Shown: positions 30,521-42,787, counted from the stretch's first letter. The stretch is DNA of 64,000 nt from Microbacterium marinilacus (GCF_019753765.1 NZ_JAIJZW010000001.1:415127-479126), one strand, 5' to 3'. Numbers and translations: made by a program. The notes: generated from the letters alone by a model not told the origin.

Positions 30521-31540
30521 TCAGTCCTTGAGCCGGACGAGCCGCTCGTGGCCGCTCTCCTGCACCTCGGCCAGCGTCTCGCGCGACTTCACGAAATCGG
30601 TGAACGAGCGGAAGCCGAGCGTCTTCTCGCTGAAGGAGGGGTCCATCCGGCGCATGTGCTGCTTGACCGCCGACGTGTGCAGCCACTCGGCGTCGTCGCC
30701 CTTGTCCCGACCCAGCCGCAGCGCCCGCTCGAGCAGCCGCGAGGCGGCCGCGTGCAGGTCCTCCGGGGGGATCTCGTCGAACGGCACCCCGGAGAAAAGC
30801 GGCTCGGCCGGCGGCTCGGCGGGCGGCGCCTGCTTCGCCCGCGACGCGCGCCGGCTGCGCTGCTTCGACGGTGCGTCCCCGGCCGTCGCCTCCGCACTCG
30901 AGGTCTCGCCGGCGGGGGCGTCGTCCGCGGGCGCCGGCTCGGACTTCGCGGCGTTCTGCTTCGGCTTCGCCGGCAGCGTCACGCCGGGGAGCGTGTCGTA
31001 CGCCTCGAACTCGTCGCACGCGGCCGCGAGCGACTTGGCGGTGGAGCCCGCGACGCCGAGGCCGATCACGTAACGGCCGAGGCGCTTGCAGCGCTGGGCG
31101 AGCGGCACGTAGTCCGAGTCGCCCGCCACGATGACCACGTGCGTCAGATCGGGCAGGCGGAACATGTCCTCGACGGTGTCGACGGCCAGCCGGATGTCGG
31201 CGCCGTTCTTGGCGTACGCGGCCGCCGGGAACAGCTGCACCAGGTCGACGGCCCGGCCGACGAGCTGCGACCGGTAGATCGCGTTGACCGGGGACGACCA
31301 GTCGGCATATGCGCGCGTCAGCACCAACGTGCCGAAGGACGCCGCGTAGTCGATGATCGCGCCGACGTCGATCGTCGCCAGCGAGAGCTTCGCGGCGATC
31401 TCCGGGTCGGTGGGGTCCTCGGCGATCCGCTGCCGGTCCCTGCTGTACGAGTTGCGGCCGTGCACGCGGTCGTACCAGCTCATCACGATGTTGTCGAAGT
31501 CGAGGTATACGGCCACGCGGGCGTCGGGGGAGTCTGCCAT
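30521..31540 (-). CDS. NYN (PIN-like) domain protein with C-terminal OST-HTH/LOTUS domain
   Basis: 339 residues. The NYN nuclease-like domain (about 8-175) has the acidic cluster Asp14/Asp16-Asn17 in VYLDFDNIVMSW and the second acidic motif VIVAGDSDYVPLAQRCKRLGR near 140, all metal-binding positions intact. A low-complexity Ala/Pro/charged linker (about 185-245) leads to an OST-HTH/LOTUS domain (about 250-335, ERALRLGRDKGDDAEWLHTSAVKQHMRRMDPSFSEKTLGF split across the domain), a fold thought to bind RNA. The family is widespread (LabA-like, MARF1-like) but its bacterial targets are largely unknown; RNA cleavage is inferred. It lies alone between an MFS operon and an oxidoreductase gene. Confidence 0.85.
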   Translation of the reverse strand: MADSPDARVAVYLDFDNIVMSWYDRVHGRNSYSRDRQRIAEDPTDPEIAAKLSLATIDVGAIIDYAASFGTLVLTRAYADWSSPVNAIYRSQLVGRAVDLVQLFPAAAYAKNGADIRLAVDTVEDMFRLPDLTHVVIVAGDSDYVPLAQRCKRLGRYVIGLGVAGSTAKSLAAACDEFEAYDTLPGVTLPAKPKQNAAKSEPAPADDAPAGETSSAEATAGDAPSKQRSRRASRAKQAPPAEPPAEPLFSGVPFDEIPPEDLHAAASRLLERALRLGRDKGDDAEWLHTSAVKQHMRRMDPSFSEKTLGFRSFTDFVKSRETLAEVQESGHERLVRLKD

Positions 31541-31587
31541 GGTTCCAGTCTCTGAAGGGGGCGCTGAGGGGAGGGACGTCCGGGGGA

Positions 31588-32589
31588 TCAGCTCTCCCCG
31601 GGATAGGTGAGGCCGATCTGGGCGCGGATCTCGTCGAGCGTGCCCATGATCGCCAGGGACTCGTCGAGCGGCAGCTCCCGGCCCTCGAGCAGGCCCTCGG
31701 CCACGAAGCCCTCGGCGGCGATCGCCTGGTACTGCATGCCGCGTCCCTCGACGTGGGACTCGTAGCGCTCGAGGACCGTGCCGTCCGGCGCCGTGACGGT
31801 GAACGACGTGGGCGTGTACCAGACGCGGTCGATGTCGATGCGGGCCTCGGCGCCCACGATGTGGGCGGTGTTCGCGCCCGCGGCGCGCGAGGACGAGATC
31901 GTCGTCGACAGGGCGCCCGACGCGTGGGCCATGACGGTGGCGACCTCGGCGTCGGCCCCCGTCTCGCCGAACCGGGCCGCGGCCTGGACCGTGACCGGCT
32001 CGCCCAGGATGTCCCAGGCGAACGACACCGGGTAGATGCCGAGGTCGAGCAGTGCCCCGCCGCCGAGGCTCATCGCGTTGATGCGGTGCCCTGGGTCCTG
32101 CGGCAGGCGCTGCGTGTGGTCGGCGAACAGCGCACGCACCTCTCCGAGCGTCCCGGACTCGATGATCTCCCGCACGCGCACCATGTGCGGCAGGTAGCGC
32201 GTCCACATCGCCTCCATGACGAGCAGGCCCATCTCCCGCGCCAGGTCGGCGAGCTCCTGCGCCTCGCCTCGGTTCAGCGTGAACGGCTTCTCGACCAGCG
32301 CGTGCTTGCCCGCCTCGAGCACCAGCCGGGCGTTCGCTGCGTGCATCGGGTGCGGCGTCGACACGTAGACGATGTCGATGTCGGGGTCGGCTGCCAGCTC
32401 CTCGTACGAGCCGTGCGCACGGGCGATGCCGAACTCGGCCGCGAACGCGTCGGCCGATGCCTGGGAGCGCGATCCCACCGCTGCGAGGTCGAGGCCGGCC
32501 GTCCGCAGGTCGGAGGCGAAGGCGTGTGCGATGCCGCCCGTGGCGAGGATGCCCCAGCGGAGCCGTGAGTCAGTCGCGTGTCCGGTCAT
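31588..32589 (-). CDS. Gfo/Idh/MocA-family NAD(P)-dependent oxidoreductase
   Basis: 333 residues. The N-terminal Rossmann domain shows WGILATGGIAHAFASDL (about 12-28), where the usual GxGxxG is ATGGIA, followed by the family's EKPFT motif (VEKPFTLNRGEAQELADLA, about 98-116). The C-terminal alpha/beta domain has GGGALLDLGIYPVSFAWDILG. Members oxidise or reduce sugars, inositols or dihydrodiols; here it most resembles the dihydrodiol dehydrogenase-like / deoxy-sugar group, but the substrate is unknown. A leaderless -10 element is present. It is monocistronic or co-transcribed with the NYN gene 47 bp downstream. Confidence 0.85.
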   Translation of the reverse strand: MTGHATDSRLRWGILATGGIAHAFASDLRTAGLDLAAVGSRSQASADAFAAEFGIARAHGSYEELAADPDIDIVYVSTPHPMHAANARLVLEAGKHALVEKPFTLNRGEAQELADLAREMGLLVMEAMWTRYLPHMVRVREIIESGTLGEVRALFADHTQRLPQDPGHRINAMSLGGGALLDLGIYPVSFAWDILGEPVTVQAAARFGETGADAEVATVMAHASGALSTTISSSRAAGANTAHIVGAEARIDIDRVWYTPTSFTVTAPDGTVLERYESHVEGRGMQYQAIAAEGFVAEGLLEGRELPLDESLAIMGTLDEIRAQIGLTYPGES

Positions 32590-32595
32590 GCCTCG

Positions 32596-32601
32596 AGCCT
32601 A
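32596..32601 (-). promoter_or_regulatory. -10 element of the leaderless Gfo/Idh/MocA gene
   Basis: TAGGCT on the minus strand, 6 nt before the ATG. Confidence 0.55.
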
Positions 32602-32662
32602 CGTGGGGTCATGGGACGTGTGTCCCGGGGGTCCGCGGTCGTCGCTCGTCGTCCGCGCGAGG

Positions 32663-33604
32663 TCAGGGCACGATCAACAGCTTGCCGGGCGCGCCGTCGC
32701 GGCTCGCCCGCTGCGCGTCCGCCGCCCGATCGAGGGGGAAGCGCTCGCCCAGCTCGACCGAGAAGCGGCCGGCGGCCAGCAGTGCGAGCACGACCGGGAT
32801 GGCCTCCGACCGCCAGGTCAGCTGCTGCTCGGTGAGGGGATCCGGCGCGCCGCCCGAGAACGCGCGGATGCCGAGACCCGCGGCGTCCGCGCCGCGCACG
32901 ATCGTCGCGATGCGGGAGCGGTCCTCGAGCAGCTCGACGGACGCCTCGAGCGCCTCGTCGGTTCCTGCGCAGTCGAGCACGACGGTCACGCCGTCCGGAG
33001 CCGTGTCGCGCACCCTCTCGACGAGCCCGTCGCCGTACGCGACGGGCTCGGCGCCCAGGTCGGCCACCCGATCGGCGCGCGCGTCGCTGGTGGTCGCGAG
33101 CACGCGGGCGCCCGCCAGCACGGCCAGCTGGATCGCCGCCTGCCCCACCGAGCCGGAGCCGCCGTGCACGAGCAGGGTGTCGTCGCCGCGCACGGCGAGG
33201 GAGCGCAGCGCCTGGTAGGCGGTGCCCACGGGCGTGCCGAGGGCGGCGCCGACCGACGCCGAGACGCCCGCCGGCCGCGCGAACACCTTGTCGGCCGGCA
33301 CGACGAGGTCCGTGGCGTAGGCGCCGAGCTTGCCCGCGAAGACCACCGGGTCGCCGACGCGGACGCCGTCGACGTCGTCGCCGACGGCGGTGACATGACC
33401 CGCGCCGTCCGTGCCCGTGCCACGGGGCTTCGTGATCGGCGCGGACGGCCGGATGGCCTCGCGCAGCTTCCAGTCGATCGGGTTCACGCCCGCGGCCTCG
33501 ACGCGGATCGCGACCTGGCCCGCCGCCGGGACGGGGTCGGGGATGTCGTCGAGGGTGAGGACCTCGGGGCCGCCGAACTCGGTGTAGTGGATCGCCTTCG
33601 CCAT
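32663..33604 (-). CDS. MDR-superfamily quinone oxidoreductase-like protein (zinc-independent alcohol dehydrogenase)
   Basis: 313 residues. GroES-like N-terminal domain (VAIRVEAAGVNPIDWKLREA, about 28-47) and a Rossmann domain with LLVHGGSGSVGQAAIQLAVLAGARVLATTS (about 138-168); this AxxGxxG variant is typical of NADPH-dependent quinone reductases (QOR, AdhP-like). The catalytic-zinc Cys/His/Glu set is absent, so it is the zinc-free type. Likely substrates are quinones or alpha,beta-unsaturated carbonyls. A leaderless -10 lies 7 nt upstream of the ATG. No operon partner is evident. Confidence 0.87.
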   Translation of the reverse strand: MAKAIHYTEFGGPEVLTLDDIPDPVPAAGQVAIRVEAAGVNPIDWKLREAIRPSAPITKPRGTGTDGAGHVTAVGDDVDGVRVGDPVVFAGKLGAYATDLVVPADKVFARPAGVSASVGAALGTPVGTAYQALRSLAVRGDDTLLVHGGSGSVGQAAIQLAVLAGARVLATTSDARADRVADLGAEPVAYGDGLVERVRDTAPDGVTVVLDCAGTDEALEASVELLEDRSRIATIVRGADAAGLGIRAFSGGAPDPLTEQQLTWRSEAIPVVLALLAAGRFSVELGERFPLDRAADAQRASRDGAPGKLLIVP

Positions 33605-33611
33605 ACCGCTC

Positions 33612-33617
33612 AGGGTA
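33612..33617 (-). promoter_or_regulatory. -10 element of the leaderless quinone-oxidoreductase gene
   Basis: TACCCT on the minus strand, 7 nt before the ATG. It sits in the 33-bp gap after the siderophore ATPase gene. Confidence 0.5.
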
Positions 33618-33637
33618 GCGCCGCGCGACGGCGCCCG

Positions 33638-34456
33638 TCAGGCGATGTCGGAGGGAGGCAGCACATGGTGCCGCCCGCGCGGCAGCACCATGGGGGCGCC
33701 CGACACCGGGTCGGGGATGACGACCGCGTCGAGCTCGAACACCTGCGAGATGAGGTCGCTCGTCATCACGTCGGCCGGCGGGCCGCTCGCGACGAGCTCG
33801 CCCTGCCGCATGGCGAAGACGTGGTCCGCGTATCGGGCGGCCATGTTCATGTCGTGCAGCACCATCACGATCGTGGTGCCCTTCGAGCGGTTCAGGTCGG
33901 TCAGCAGGTCGAGCACCTCGATCTGGTGGGCGACGTCGAGGAACGTCGTGGGCTCGTCGAGCAGGAGGATGCCCGTCTCCTGCGCGAGCGCCATGGCGAT
34001 CCAGACGCGTTGCCGCTGCCCGCCGGACAGCTCGTCGACCGCGCGGTCGGCGAGCTCCGAGACGCCCGTGGCGGCGAGTGCCTCCGCGACGGCGGCCTCG
34101 TCCGCCGGCGACCAGGAGCGGAACATCTTCTGATGGGGATGCCGGCCGCGCCCGACGAGGTCGGCGACCGCGATGCCCTCGGGGGCGATCGGCGACTGCG
34201 GCAGCAGGCCCAGCGATCGCGCGAGCTGCTTGGTCGGGATCGACGCGATGCTCTGCCCGTCGAGCACGACCTCGCCGGTCTGGGGCGAGAGCAGCCGTGC
34301 GAGGGTCTTCAGCAGCGTCGACTTGCCGCACGCGTTGGCGCCGACGATGACGCTGATCCTGCCGCTCGGCACCGTCAGGTCGACGCCCTTGACGATGGGG
34401 GAGGCACCGTAGCCGGAGACGAGCTGCGAGGCCTGGAGGGTGGGGGTGGTGGTCAC
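33638..34456 (-). CDS. iron-siderophore ABC transporter ATP-binding protein
   Basis: 272 residues of the FecE/FepC/BtuD group. Walker A GANACGKSTLLK (about 40-51; Cys in place of the usual Gly is common in FecE-type proteins), signature DELSGGQRQRVWIAMAL (about 140), Walker B ILLLDEPTTFLD and the H-loop VLHDMN. The start is GTG, overlapping the permease stop by 4 bp. It is the last gene of the binding protein-permease-permease-ATPase operon and energises Fe3+-siderophore uptake. Confidence 0.93.
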   Translation of the reverse strand: MTTTPTLQASQLVSGYGASPIVKGVDLTVPSGRISVIVGANACGKSTLLKTLARLLSPQTGEVVLDGQSIASIPTKQLARSLGLLPQSPIAPEGIAVADLVGRGRHPHQKMFRSWSPADEAAVAEALAATGVSELADRAVDELSGGQRQRVWIAMALAQETGILLLDEPTTFLDVAHQIEVLDLLTDLNRSKGTTIVMVLHDMNMAARYADHVFAMRQGELVASGPPADVMTSDLISQVFELDAVVIPDPVSGAPMVLPRGRHHVLPPSDIA

Positions 34457-35508
34457 GAGGAGCCTCCGGTGCGGTTCGTGCGGATGAGCAGGTAGAGCAG
34501 GTAGGGCGCGCCGAGCACGCCGGTGATGACGCCGACGGGGAACGACGTGTCGAATGCGAACTGCCCGATGAGGTCGGCGGCGAGCACCAGCACCGCGCCG
34601 GTCAGGGCGGCGGGGATCGTGAGGCTCGTGCCGGGGCCGACGAGGCGCGCGGCGATCGGGCCGGCGAGGAAGGCGACGAAGGCGATCGGTCCCGTCGTCG
34701 CAGTCGCGAAGCACGCGAGGGCGACGGCCGAGACGATGAGGAGCAGCCGCGCCCTGTCGACGCGCACGCCGAGCGCCGTCGCCGACCCGTCGCCGAGCTC
34801 GAGCGCCCGCAGGTCGCGCGAGAGGAAGAGGACGAGCGGCAGCAGCAGCGCCGTGGCGATCGCGAGGGGCACGACGCCCTGCCAGTCCGAGCCGTTGAGG
34901 CTGCCCGTGAGCCAGCGCATCGCCACCGGGAGATCCCACTCGGCCGCCCGCTGGATGAGGAACGACACGACGGCGTCGAGCATCGCGCCGACGCCGATGC
35001 CGATCAGGATGAGGCGTCCCCCGGTCGACTCGCCCCCGCGCGCGGCGAACGAGATGACGATCGCCGTGGCGATCCCCGCCACGAGCGCGACCGCCATGGT
35101 CGCACCGGCGCCCCAGTGCAGCACCACCAGGCACAGGACCGCGGCGGCGCTCGCGCCCGAGGTGATGCCGATCACATCGGGGCTCGCCAGCGGGTTGCGC
35201 AGCATGGTCTGGAACGTGGTGCCGGCGACCCCGAACGCGATCCCGGCGAGCACGCCCGTGATCATCCGCGGGATCCGCAGCGTGCCGACGGTGAACGAGG
35301 CGCCCGGCACGGTCTCGCCGAGCATGACGCCGACGACGTCCTCGACGGGGTAGATCGTGTTGCCGAGCATCAGCATGGCCGCCATGAGCGCCAGCAGGAG
35401 CGCGGTGAGCACGCCCACGGCGACGAGGCGGCGCCGTGTGCGGCGACGGCGACCCAGCTGGATCGCCTGGATCGTCTCGGGGGGCGCGGACGGGGTCATG
35501 ATCGTCAT
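34453..35508 (-). CDS. iron-siderophore ABC transporter permease (FecCD family, second subunit)
   Basis: 351 residues with about 9-10 transmembrane helices. LRIPRMITGVLAGIAFGVAGTTFQTMLRNPLASPDVIGITSGASAAAV (about 78-125, here split) contains the FecCD consensus RxPR...G..QxxxxNPLAxPxxxGxxxGA. A positively charged N-terminus (GRRRRTRRRL) precedes helix 1. The ATG overlaps the upstream permease stop by one base (TGATG), implying coupled synthesis of the heterodimeric channel. Confidence 0.93.
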   Translation of the reverse strand: MTIMTPSAPPETIQAIQLGRRRRTRRRLVAVGVLTALLLALMAAMLMLGNTIYPVEDVVGVMLGETVPGASFTVGTLRIPRMITGVLAGIAFGVAGTTFQTMLRNPLASPDVIGITSGASAAAVLCLVVLHWGAGATMAVALVAGIATAIVISFAARGGESTGGRLILIGIGVGAMLDAVVSFLIQRAAEWDLPVAMRWLTGSLNGSDWQGVVPLAIATALLLPLVLFLSRDLRALELGDGSATALGVRVDRARLLLIVSAVALACFATATTGPIAFVAFLAGPIAARLVGPGTSLTIPAALTGAVLVLAADLIGQFAFDTSFPVGVITGVLGAPYLLYLLIRTNRTGGSS

Positions 35509-36563
35509 CAGAGGGCCTTCAGTCGCGTGCGACGGGCGATGACGATGAGCACCGGCGCGCCGACGAACGCCGTGACGATCCCGGCCTCCACCTCGCCCGG
35601 ATAGCCCAGCAGACGTCCGATGGTGTCGGAGAGGGTGAGCAGCACGGCTCCGCCGAGAGCGGAGGCCGGCAGCAGCCAGCGCTGGTCCGGCCCGAAGAGC
35701 ATGCGCATGACGTGCGGCACCATGAGACCGACGAACGCGATGGGTCCGGCGACGGCCGTGACCGCCGCGCAGAGGACGACGCCCGCGGCCGACGCGACGA
35801 TGCGCGCGGCGTTCACGTTGACGCCGAGGCCGGCCGCCACCTCCTCGCCCAGCGCGAGGGCGTTCAGCACCGGTGCGCACAGGAGCGAGACGAGCGCGGC
35901 GACGGCGAGCAGCGGCGCGACGATCGCGAGCGTCGACCAGTCGGCCCCGGCGACGCCGCCCACCTGCCAGAAGCGGAACACGTCCATCGCGGCGATGCGG
36001 GGGAGCAGCACGGCGCTCACGAGGGACGACAGGGCCGCGGTCGTCGCCGCGCCGGCGAGGGCGAGCTTGATCGGCGTCGAGCCTCCGGGCCCGAGGGAGC
36101 CGATGACGTACACGAAGACTGCGACGATCGTGCCGCCGGCGAGGGCGAGCACGAGGTACTCGATCGTCGAGGTGATGCCGAGGAAGGCGATGCCGCAGAC
36201 GACGAACAGCGCGGCGCCCGTGTTCACGCCGAGGATGCCGGGGTCCGCGATCGGATTGCGCGTCACCGCCTGCATGAGCGCGCCGGAGAGGCCGAGCGCC
36301 GCGCCCGCGACGATCGCGAGGACGGTGCGCGGGATCCGCTGCTGCACGGCGATCGCGCCGATGTCCTGCGCGGTCTGGCCCTGCAGCCATGCCGAGAGCC
36401 CCTCGGCGACCTCCTCGATGGAGACCGAGCGGGATCCCAGGGCGAGCGACAGCGCCACCGCGATGGCGATGGCGATCAGGATCCCGGTGAGGAAGACGGA
36501 ACGACGACGCGCAGCCGACCGCGGGCCGGCTGCGCGTCGTGTCTCGTCGGTGAGGACGGTCAC
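35508..36563 (-). CDS. iron-siderophore ABC transporter permease (FecCD family, first subunit)
   Basis: 351 residues with about 9-10 transmembrane helices and the FecCD motif IPRTVLAIVAGAALGLSGALMQ followed by TRNPIADPGILGVNTGAAL (about 78-118), plus GPIAFVGLMVPHVMR near the C-terminus. The start is GTG, overlapping the binding-protein stop by 4 bp (GTGA). It pairs with the following permease. Confidence 0.93.
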   Translation of the reverse strand: MTVLTDETRRAAGPRSAARRRSVFLTGILIAIAIAVALSLALGSRSVSIEEVAEGLSAWLQGQTAQDIGAIAVQQRIPRTVLAIVAGAALGLSGALMQAVTRNPIADPGILGVNTGAALFVVCGIAFLGITSTIEYLVLALAGGTIVAVFVYVIGSLGPGGSTPIKLALAGAATTAALSSLVSAVLLPRIAAMDVFRFWQVGGVAGADWSTLAIVAPLLAVAALVSLLCAPVLNALALGEEVAAGLGVNVNAARIVASAAGVVLCAAVTAVAGPIAFVGLMVPHVMRMLFGPDQRWLLPASALGGAVLLTLSDTIGRLLGYPGEVEAGIVTAFVGAPVLIVIARRTRLKAL

Positions 36564-37600
36564 TCCGCCTTGGCGACCGCGTCGTCCAGCAGGCCGACGT
36601 ACTCGTCGAGCATCCACGGGATCGACAGGGCCGTGGGCGACGAGGCGGCCGCGAGTCCCTCGCCGTTGCCGCCCAGCGTGACGACGGCGCCGTTCTGCAC
36701 GGCCGGCAGCGTGTTCCACAGCGGGTCGGCCTGGAGCGCGGCGAGCAGGTCCTCGTCGCCGTAGCTGACGATCACGTCGACGTCGGCGAGCTGGTCGGCG
36801 TTCTCAGCCGAGACCTCGAGCGCGAACTCGCCCTCGGCGCCCGCGGCCAGCGACGCCTCGGGGGCGGTGAAGCCGAGGTCCGTGAGGAAGGCGGTGCGCG
36901 GGTCGATGTCGGAGTAGATCCAGCCCGAGGACAGGTCGGCGGCGCTGAAGGAGAACAGCGCGGCGGTCTTGCCGGAGAAGTCGGAGTCGGCCGTGGCGTC
37001 GGCGATCTGCTGGTCGAGGTCGGCGATCAGCTGCTCGCCCTCCGAGGCGAGACCGAGCGCGGTGGCGTCCAGGGTGATGGCGTCGCGCCACTGCGTGCCC
37101 CAGGCGAGCTCCGGGAACGCGACGGTCGGGGCGATCTCGGAGAGCGTCGCGTAGTCGTCCTCGGTGAGACCGGAGTAGGCGCCGAGGATGACGTCCGGCT
37201 GGGCGTCGGCGATGGCCTCGAAGTCGACGCCGTCGGTGGTGTCGAAGATGTCGGGCTCCTCGGCGCCGAGCTCTTCGTACGCGTCGGTCGTCCACTCGTA
37301 CAGGCCGAGGCCGTCGGAGCCGTCCATCGACCACGTCTGGTCGTCGACGCCGACCGGCGCGACGCCGAGCGCGAGGGCGACGTCCTGGTTGGCCCAGCCG
37401 ATCGAGACGACGCGCTCGGGCTGCGCCTCGATCGTGGTGGTGCCGAGCGCGTGCTCGATCTCGATGGGGAACGCCGCGTCGTCGGCGGCTGCGGGCGCCG
37501 ACGACTCGCCCGCGGGGGCGGTCGAGGTGGAGCAGGCGGCGAGGGAGACGGTCATGGCGACGGCGGCCGTGGCCGCGCCGAGATAGCGTGCGATGCGCAA
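36560..37600 (-). CDS. iron-siderophore substrate-binding lipoprotein
   Basis: 346 residues. A lipoprotein signal peptide (ARYLGAATAAVAMTVSLAAC) gives lipidated Cys23, followed by a Ser/Ala/Pro linker and a helical-backbone class III binding fold of the FecB/FhuD family (ERVVSIGWANQDVALALGVAPVGV, DVILGAYSGLTEDDYATLSEIAPTVAF). The start codon is TTG, preceded by GAAGGGA; a weak start could limit expression. It heads the siderophore operon and lies 38 bp downstream of a DtxR/IdeR box, so iron repression is expected. The siderophore type (probably ferric hydroxamate or a xenosiderophore) cannot be read. Confidence 0.92.
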   Translation of the reverse strand: MRIARYLGAATAAVAMTVSLAACSTSTAPAGESSAPAAADDAAFPIEIEHALGTTTIEAQPERVVSIGWANQDVALALGVAPVGVDDQTWSMDGSDGLGLYEWTTDAYEELGAEEPDIFDTTDGVDFEAIADAQPDVILGAYSGLTEDDYATLSEIAPTVAFPELAWGTQWRDAITLDATALGLASEGEQLIADLDQQIADATADSDFSGKTAALFSFSAADLSSGWIYSDIDPRTAFLTDLGFTAPEASLAAGAEGEFALEVSAENADQLADVDVIVSYGDEDLLAALQADPLWNTLPAVQNGAVVTLGGNGEGLAAASSPTALSIPWMLDEYVGLLDDAVAKAE

Positions 37601-37637
37601 GGGAGATCCCTTCGGGAGGATGACGGGGCGCCTCTAC

Positions 37638-37656
37638 CAAAGTGAGGCTCACCTAA
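37638..37656 (-). promoter_or_regulatory. DtxR/IdeR iron box upstream of the siderophore operon
   Basis: On the minus strand TTAGGTGAGCCTCACTTTG matches the 19-bp DtxR consensus (TTAGGTTAGSCTAACCTAA) at the first half and central GCCT core. It lies 38-56 bp before the binding-protein start, over the promoter, so Fe2+-loaded IdeR/DtxR should repress the operon. Confidence 0.85.
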
Positions 37657-37698
37657 GTTACACCGCCCGCGGCTCGTCTCAAAGCCGGACGCACGAGG

Positions 37699-37733
37699 AC
37701 GGCCCCGCCCCCTCGGCGAGGGGACGGGGCCGT
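37699..37733 (-). terminator. terminator of the isocitrate dehydrogenase gene
   Basis: 16-bp arms (ACGGCCCCGCCCCCTC and GAGGGGACGGGGCCGT) with one C-A mismatch and a GGC loop, 17 bp after the icd stop. Confidence 0.75.
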
Positions 37734-37750
37734 GCCGTCGGCGATGCCGG

Positions 37751-41316
<3,566 letters not shown>

Positions 41317-41348
41317 TCGAACCCACCCCCGAGCGAAGGAACGACGAC

Positions 41349-42695
41349 GTGGCCACACGCTCCACCACCACCACGAGCACGAGCACACCGAGCGCGCCCG
41401 CGCTGCGCGACGCCGTCGTGATCGGCGGCAACCGCATCCCCTTCGCCCGGGCGGGCAGGAGGTATGCCGACGCCTCGAACCAGGAGATGCTCACCGCCGC
41501 GCTCGAGGGCCTCGTCGAGCGCTTCGCCCTCCAGGGCGAGCGCCTCGGCGAGGTCGTCGCCGGCGCGGTCCTGAAGCACTCCCGCGACTTCAACCTCGTC
41601 CGTGAGTGCGTGCTCGGCTCGTCGCTGTCGCCGCAGACGCCGGCATACGACCTGCAGCAGGCCTGCGCCACGGGACTCGAGGCCGCCATCGCGGTGTCGA
41701 ACAAGATCAGGCTCGGTCAGATCGAGTCGGGCGTGGCCGGCGGCACCGACACGATCTCCGACGCCCCGATCGCCGTGAGCGAGGGCCTGCGCCGGGTGCT
41801 GCTGGACGCCTCGCACGCCAAGACGCTGACGCAGCGCCTGAAAGCGCTCGCGAGACTGCGCCCGGCCGATCTCAAGCCGCTGAGCCCCTCGACCGACGAG
41901 CCGCGCACGGGGCTGTCCATGGGCGAGCACCAGGCCCTCACGACGGCGCACTGGGGCATCGCACGCGAGGCACAGGACGAGATCGCGCTGCACAGCCATC
42001 AGAACCTGGCGAGAGCATGGGAGGCGGGTTTCTTCGACGACCTGGTCACGCCCTTCCGCGGCCTCACGCGCGATGACAACCTGCGCGCCGACACCTCCCT
42101 GGCGAAGCTCGCGAGCCTGAGTCCCGTGTTCGGAAAGGGTCTCCCGTCGACACCGACCATGACCGCGGGCAACTCGACACCGCTGACGGACGGCGCCTCG
42201 GCCGTGCTGCTGGCGTCGCGCGACTGGGCCGAGGAGCGCGACCTGCCGGTGTTGGCGCGGGTCGTCGACGCCGAGACGGCCGCGGTCGACTTCGTCGGCG
42301 GCCGCGAGGGGCTGCTGATGGCGCCCGTGCATGCCGTGCCGCGCCTGCTCGCGCGCAACGGCCTCACGCTGGGCGACATCGACCTCCTCGAGATCCACGA
42401 GGCGTTCGCCGCGACGGTGCTCACCACGCTCGCCGCGTGGGAGGACGACGCCTACTGCCGCGCCGAGCTCGGCCTCGACGGCGCGCTCGGCGCCGTCGAC
42501 CGCGCGAGGCTCAACGTCAACGGCTCCTCGCTCGCCGCCGGTCATCCCTTCGCCGCCACCGGAGGCCGCATCCTCGCCTCGGCCGCGAAGCTGGTCGCGC
42601 AGCGGGCCGCCGAGACCGGGGGACCCGTCCGCGCGCTCCTCTCGGTCTGCGCCGCCGGCGGCCTCGGCGCCACCGCGCTCATCGAGTCGGTCTGA
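41349..42695 (+). CDS. acetyl-CoA acetyltransferase / 3-ketoacyl-CoA thiolase
   Basis: 448 residues. Thiolase active-site residues are all present: acyl-accepting Cys106 in QQACATGLEAA, His350 in IHEAFAA, His399 in AGHPFAATGG and Cys434 in SVCAAGGLGA. The length and the TDEPRTGLSMGEHQ insertion put it nearer the FadI/long thiolase group than the short biosynthetic PhaA type, so beta-oxidation is likely. GTG at 41349 is preferred for its GAAGGA Shine-Dalgarno; an ATG 12 codons upstream overlaps the aminotransferase stop. It may be co-transcribed with the aminotransferase, suggesting amino-acid carbon-skeleton breakdown (inference). Confidence 0.9.
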   Translation: MATRSTTTTSTSTPSAPALRDAVVIGGNRIPFARAGRRYADASNQEMLTAALEGLVERFALQGERLGEVVAGAVLKHSRDFNLVRECVLGSSLSPQTPAYDLQQACATGLEAAIAVSNKIRLGQIESGVAGGTDTISDAPIAVSEGLRRVLLDASHAKTLTQRLKALARLRPADLKPLSPSTDEPRTGLSMGEHQALTTAHWGIAREAQDEIALHSHQNLARAWEAGFFDDLVTPFRGLTRDDNLRADTSLAKLASLSPVFGKGLPSTPTMTAGNSTPLTDGASAVLLASRDWAEERDLPVLARVVDAETAAVDFVGGREGLLMAPVHAVPRLLARNGLTLGDIDLLEIHEAFAATVLTTLAAWEDDAYCRAELGLDGALGAVDRARLNVNGSSLAAGHPFAATGGRILASAAKLVAQRAAETGGPVRALLSVCAAGGLGATALIESV

Positions 42696-42701
42696 CTGCG
42701 C

Positions 42702-42787
42702 CCGGCCCATTCGCGCGGATCAGGAGATCTGCGCGGATGGGCCGGCACCGGCCGCGTCCCTCCTGAACGACGCAGATCTCCTGATCC
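42702..42787. repeat. nested inverted repeats between convergent genes (terminator / possible pseudoknot)
   Basis: Hairpin 1 pairs CCGGCCCATTCGCGC (42702-42716) with GCGCGGATGGGCCGG (42731-42745): 15 bp with one G-T pair and a 14-nt loop. The loop plus 3 nt, GGATCAGGAGATCTGCG (42717-42733), is perfectly complementary over 17 nt to CGCAGATCTCCTGATCC (42771-42787). The region separates the convergent thiolase and amino-acid ABC genes. Confidence 0.7.
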
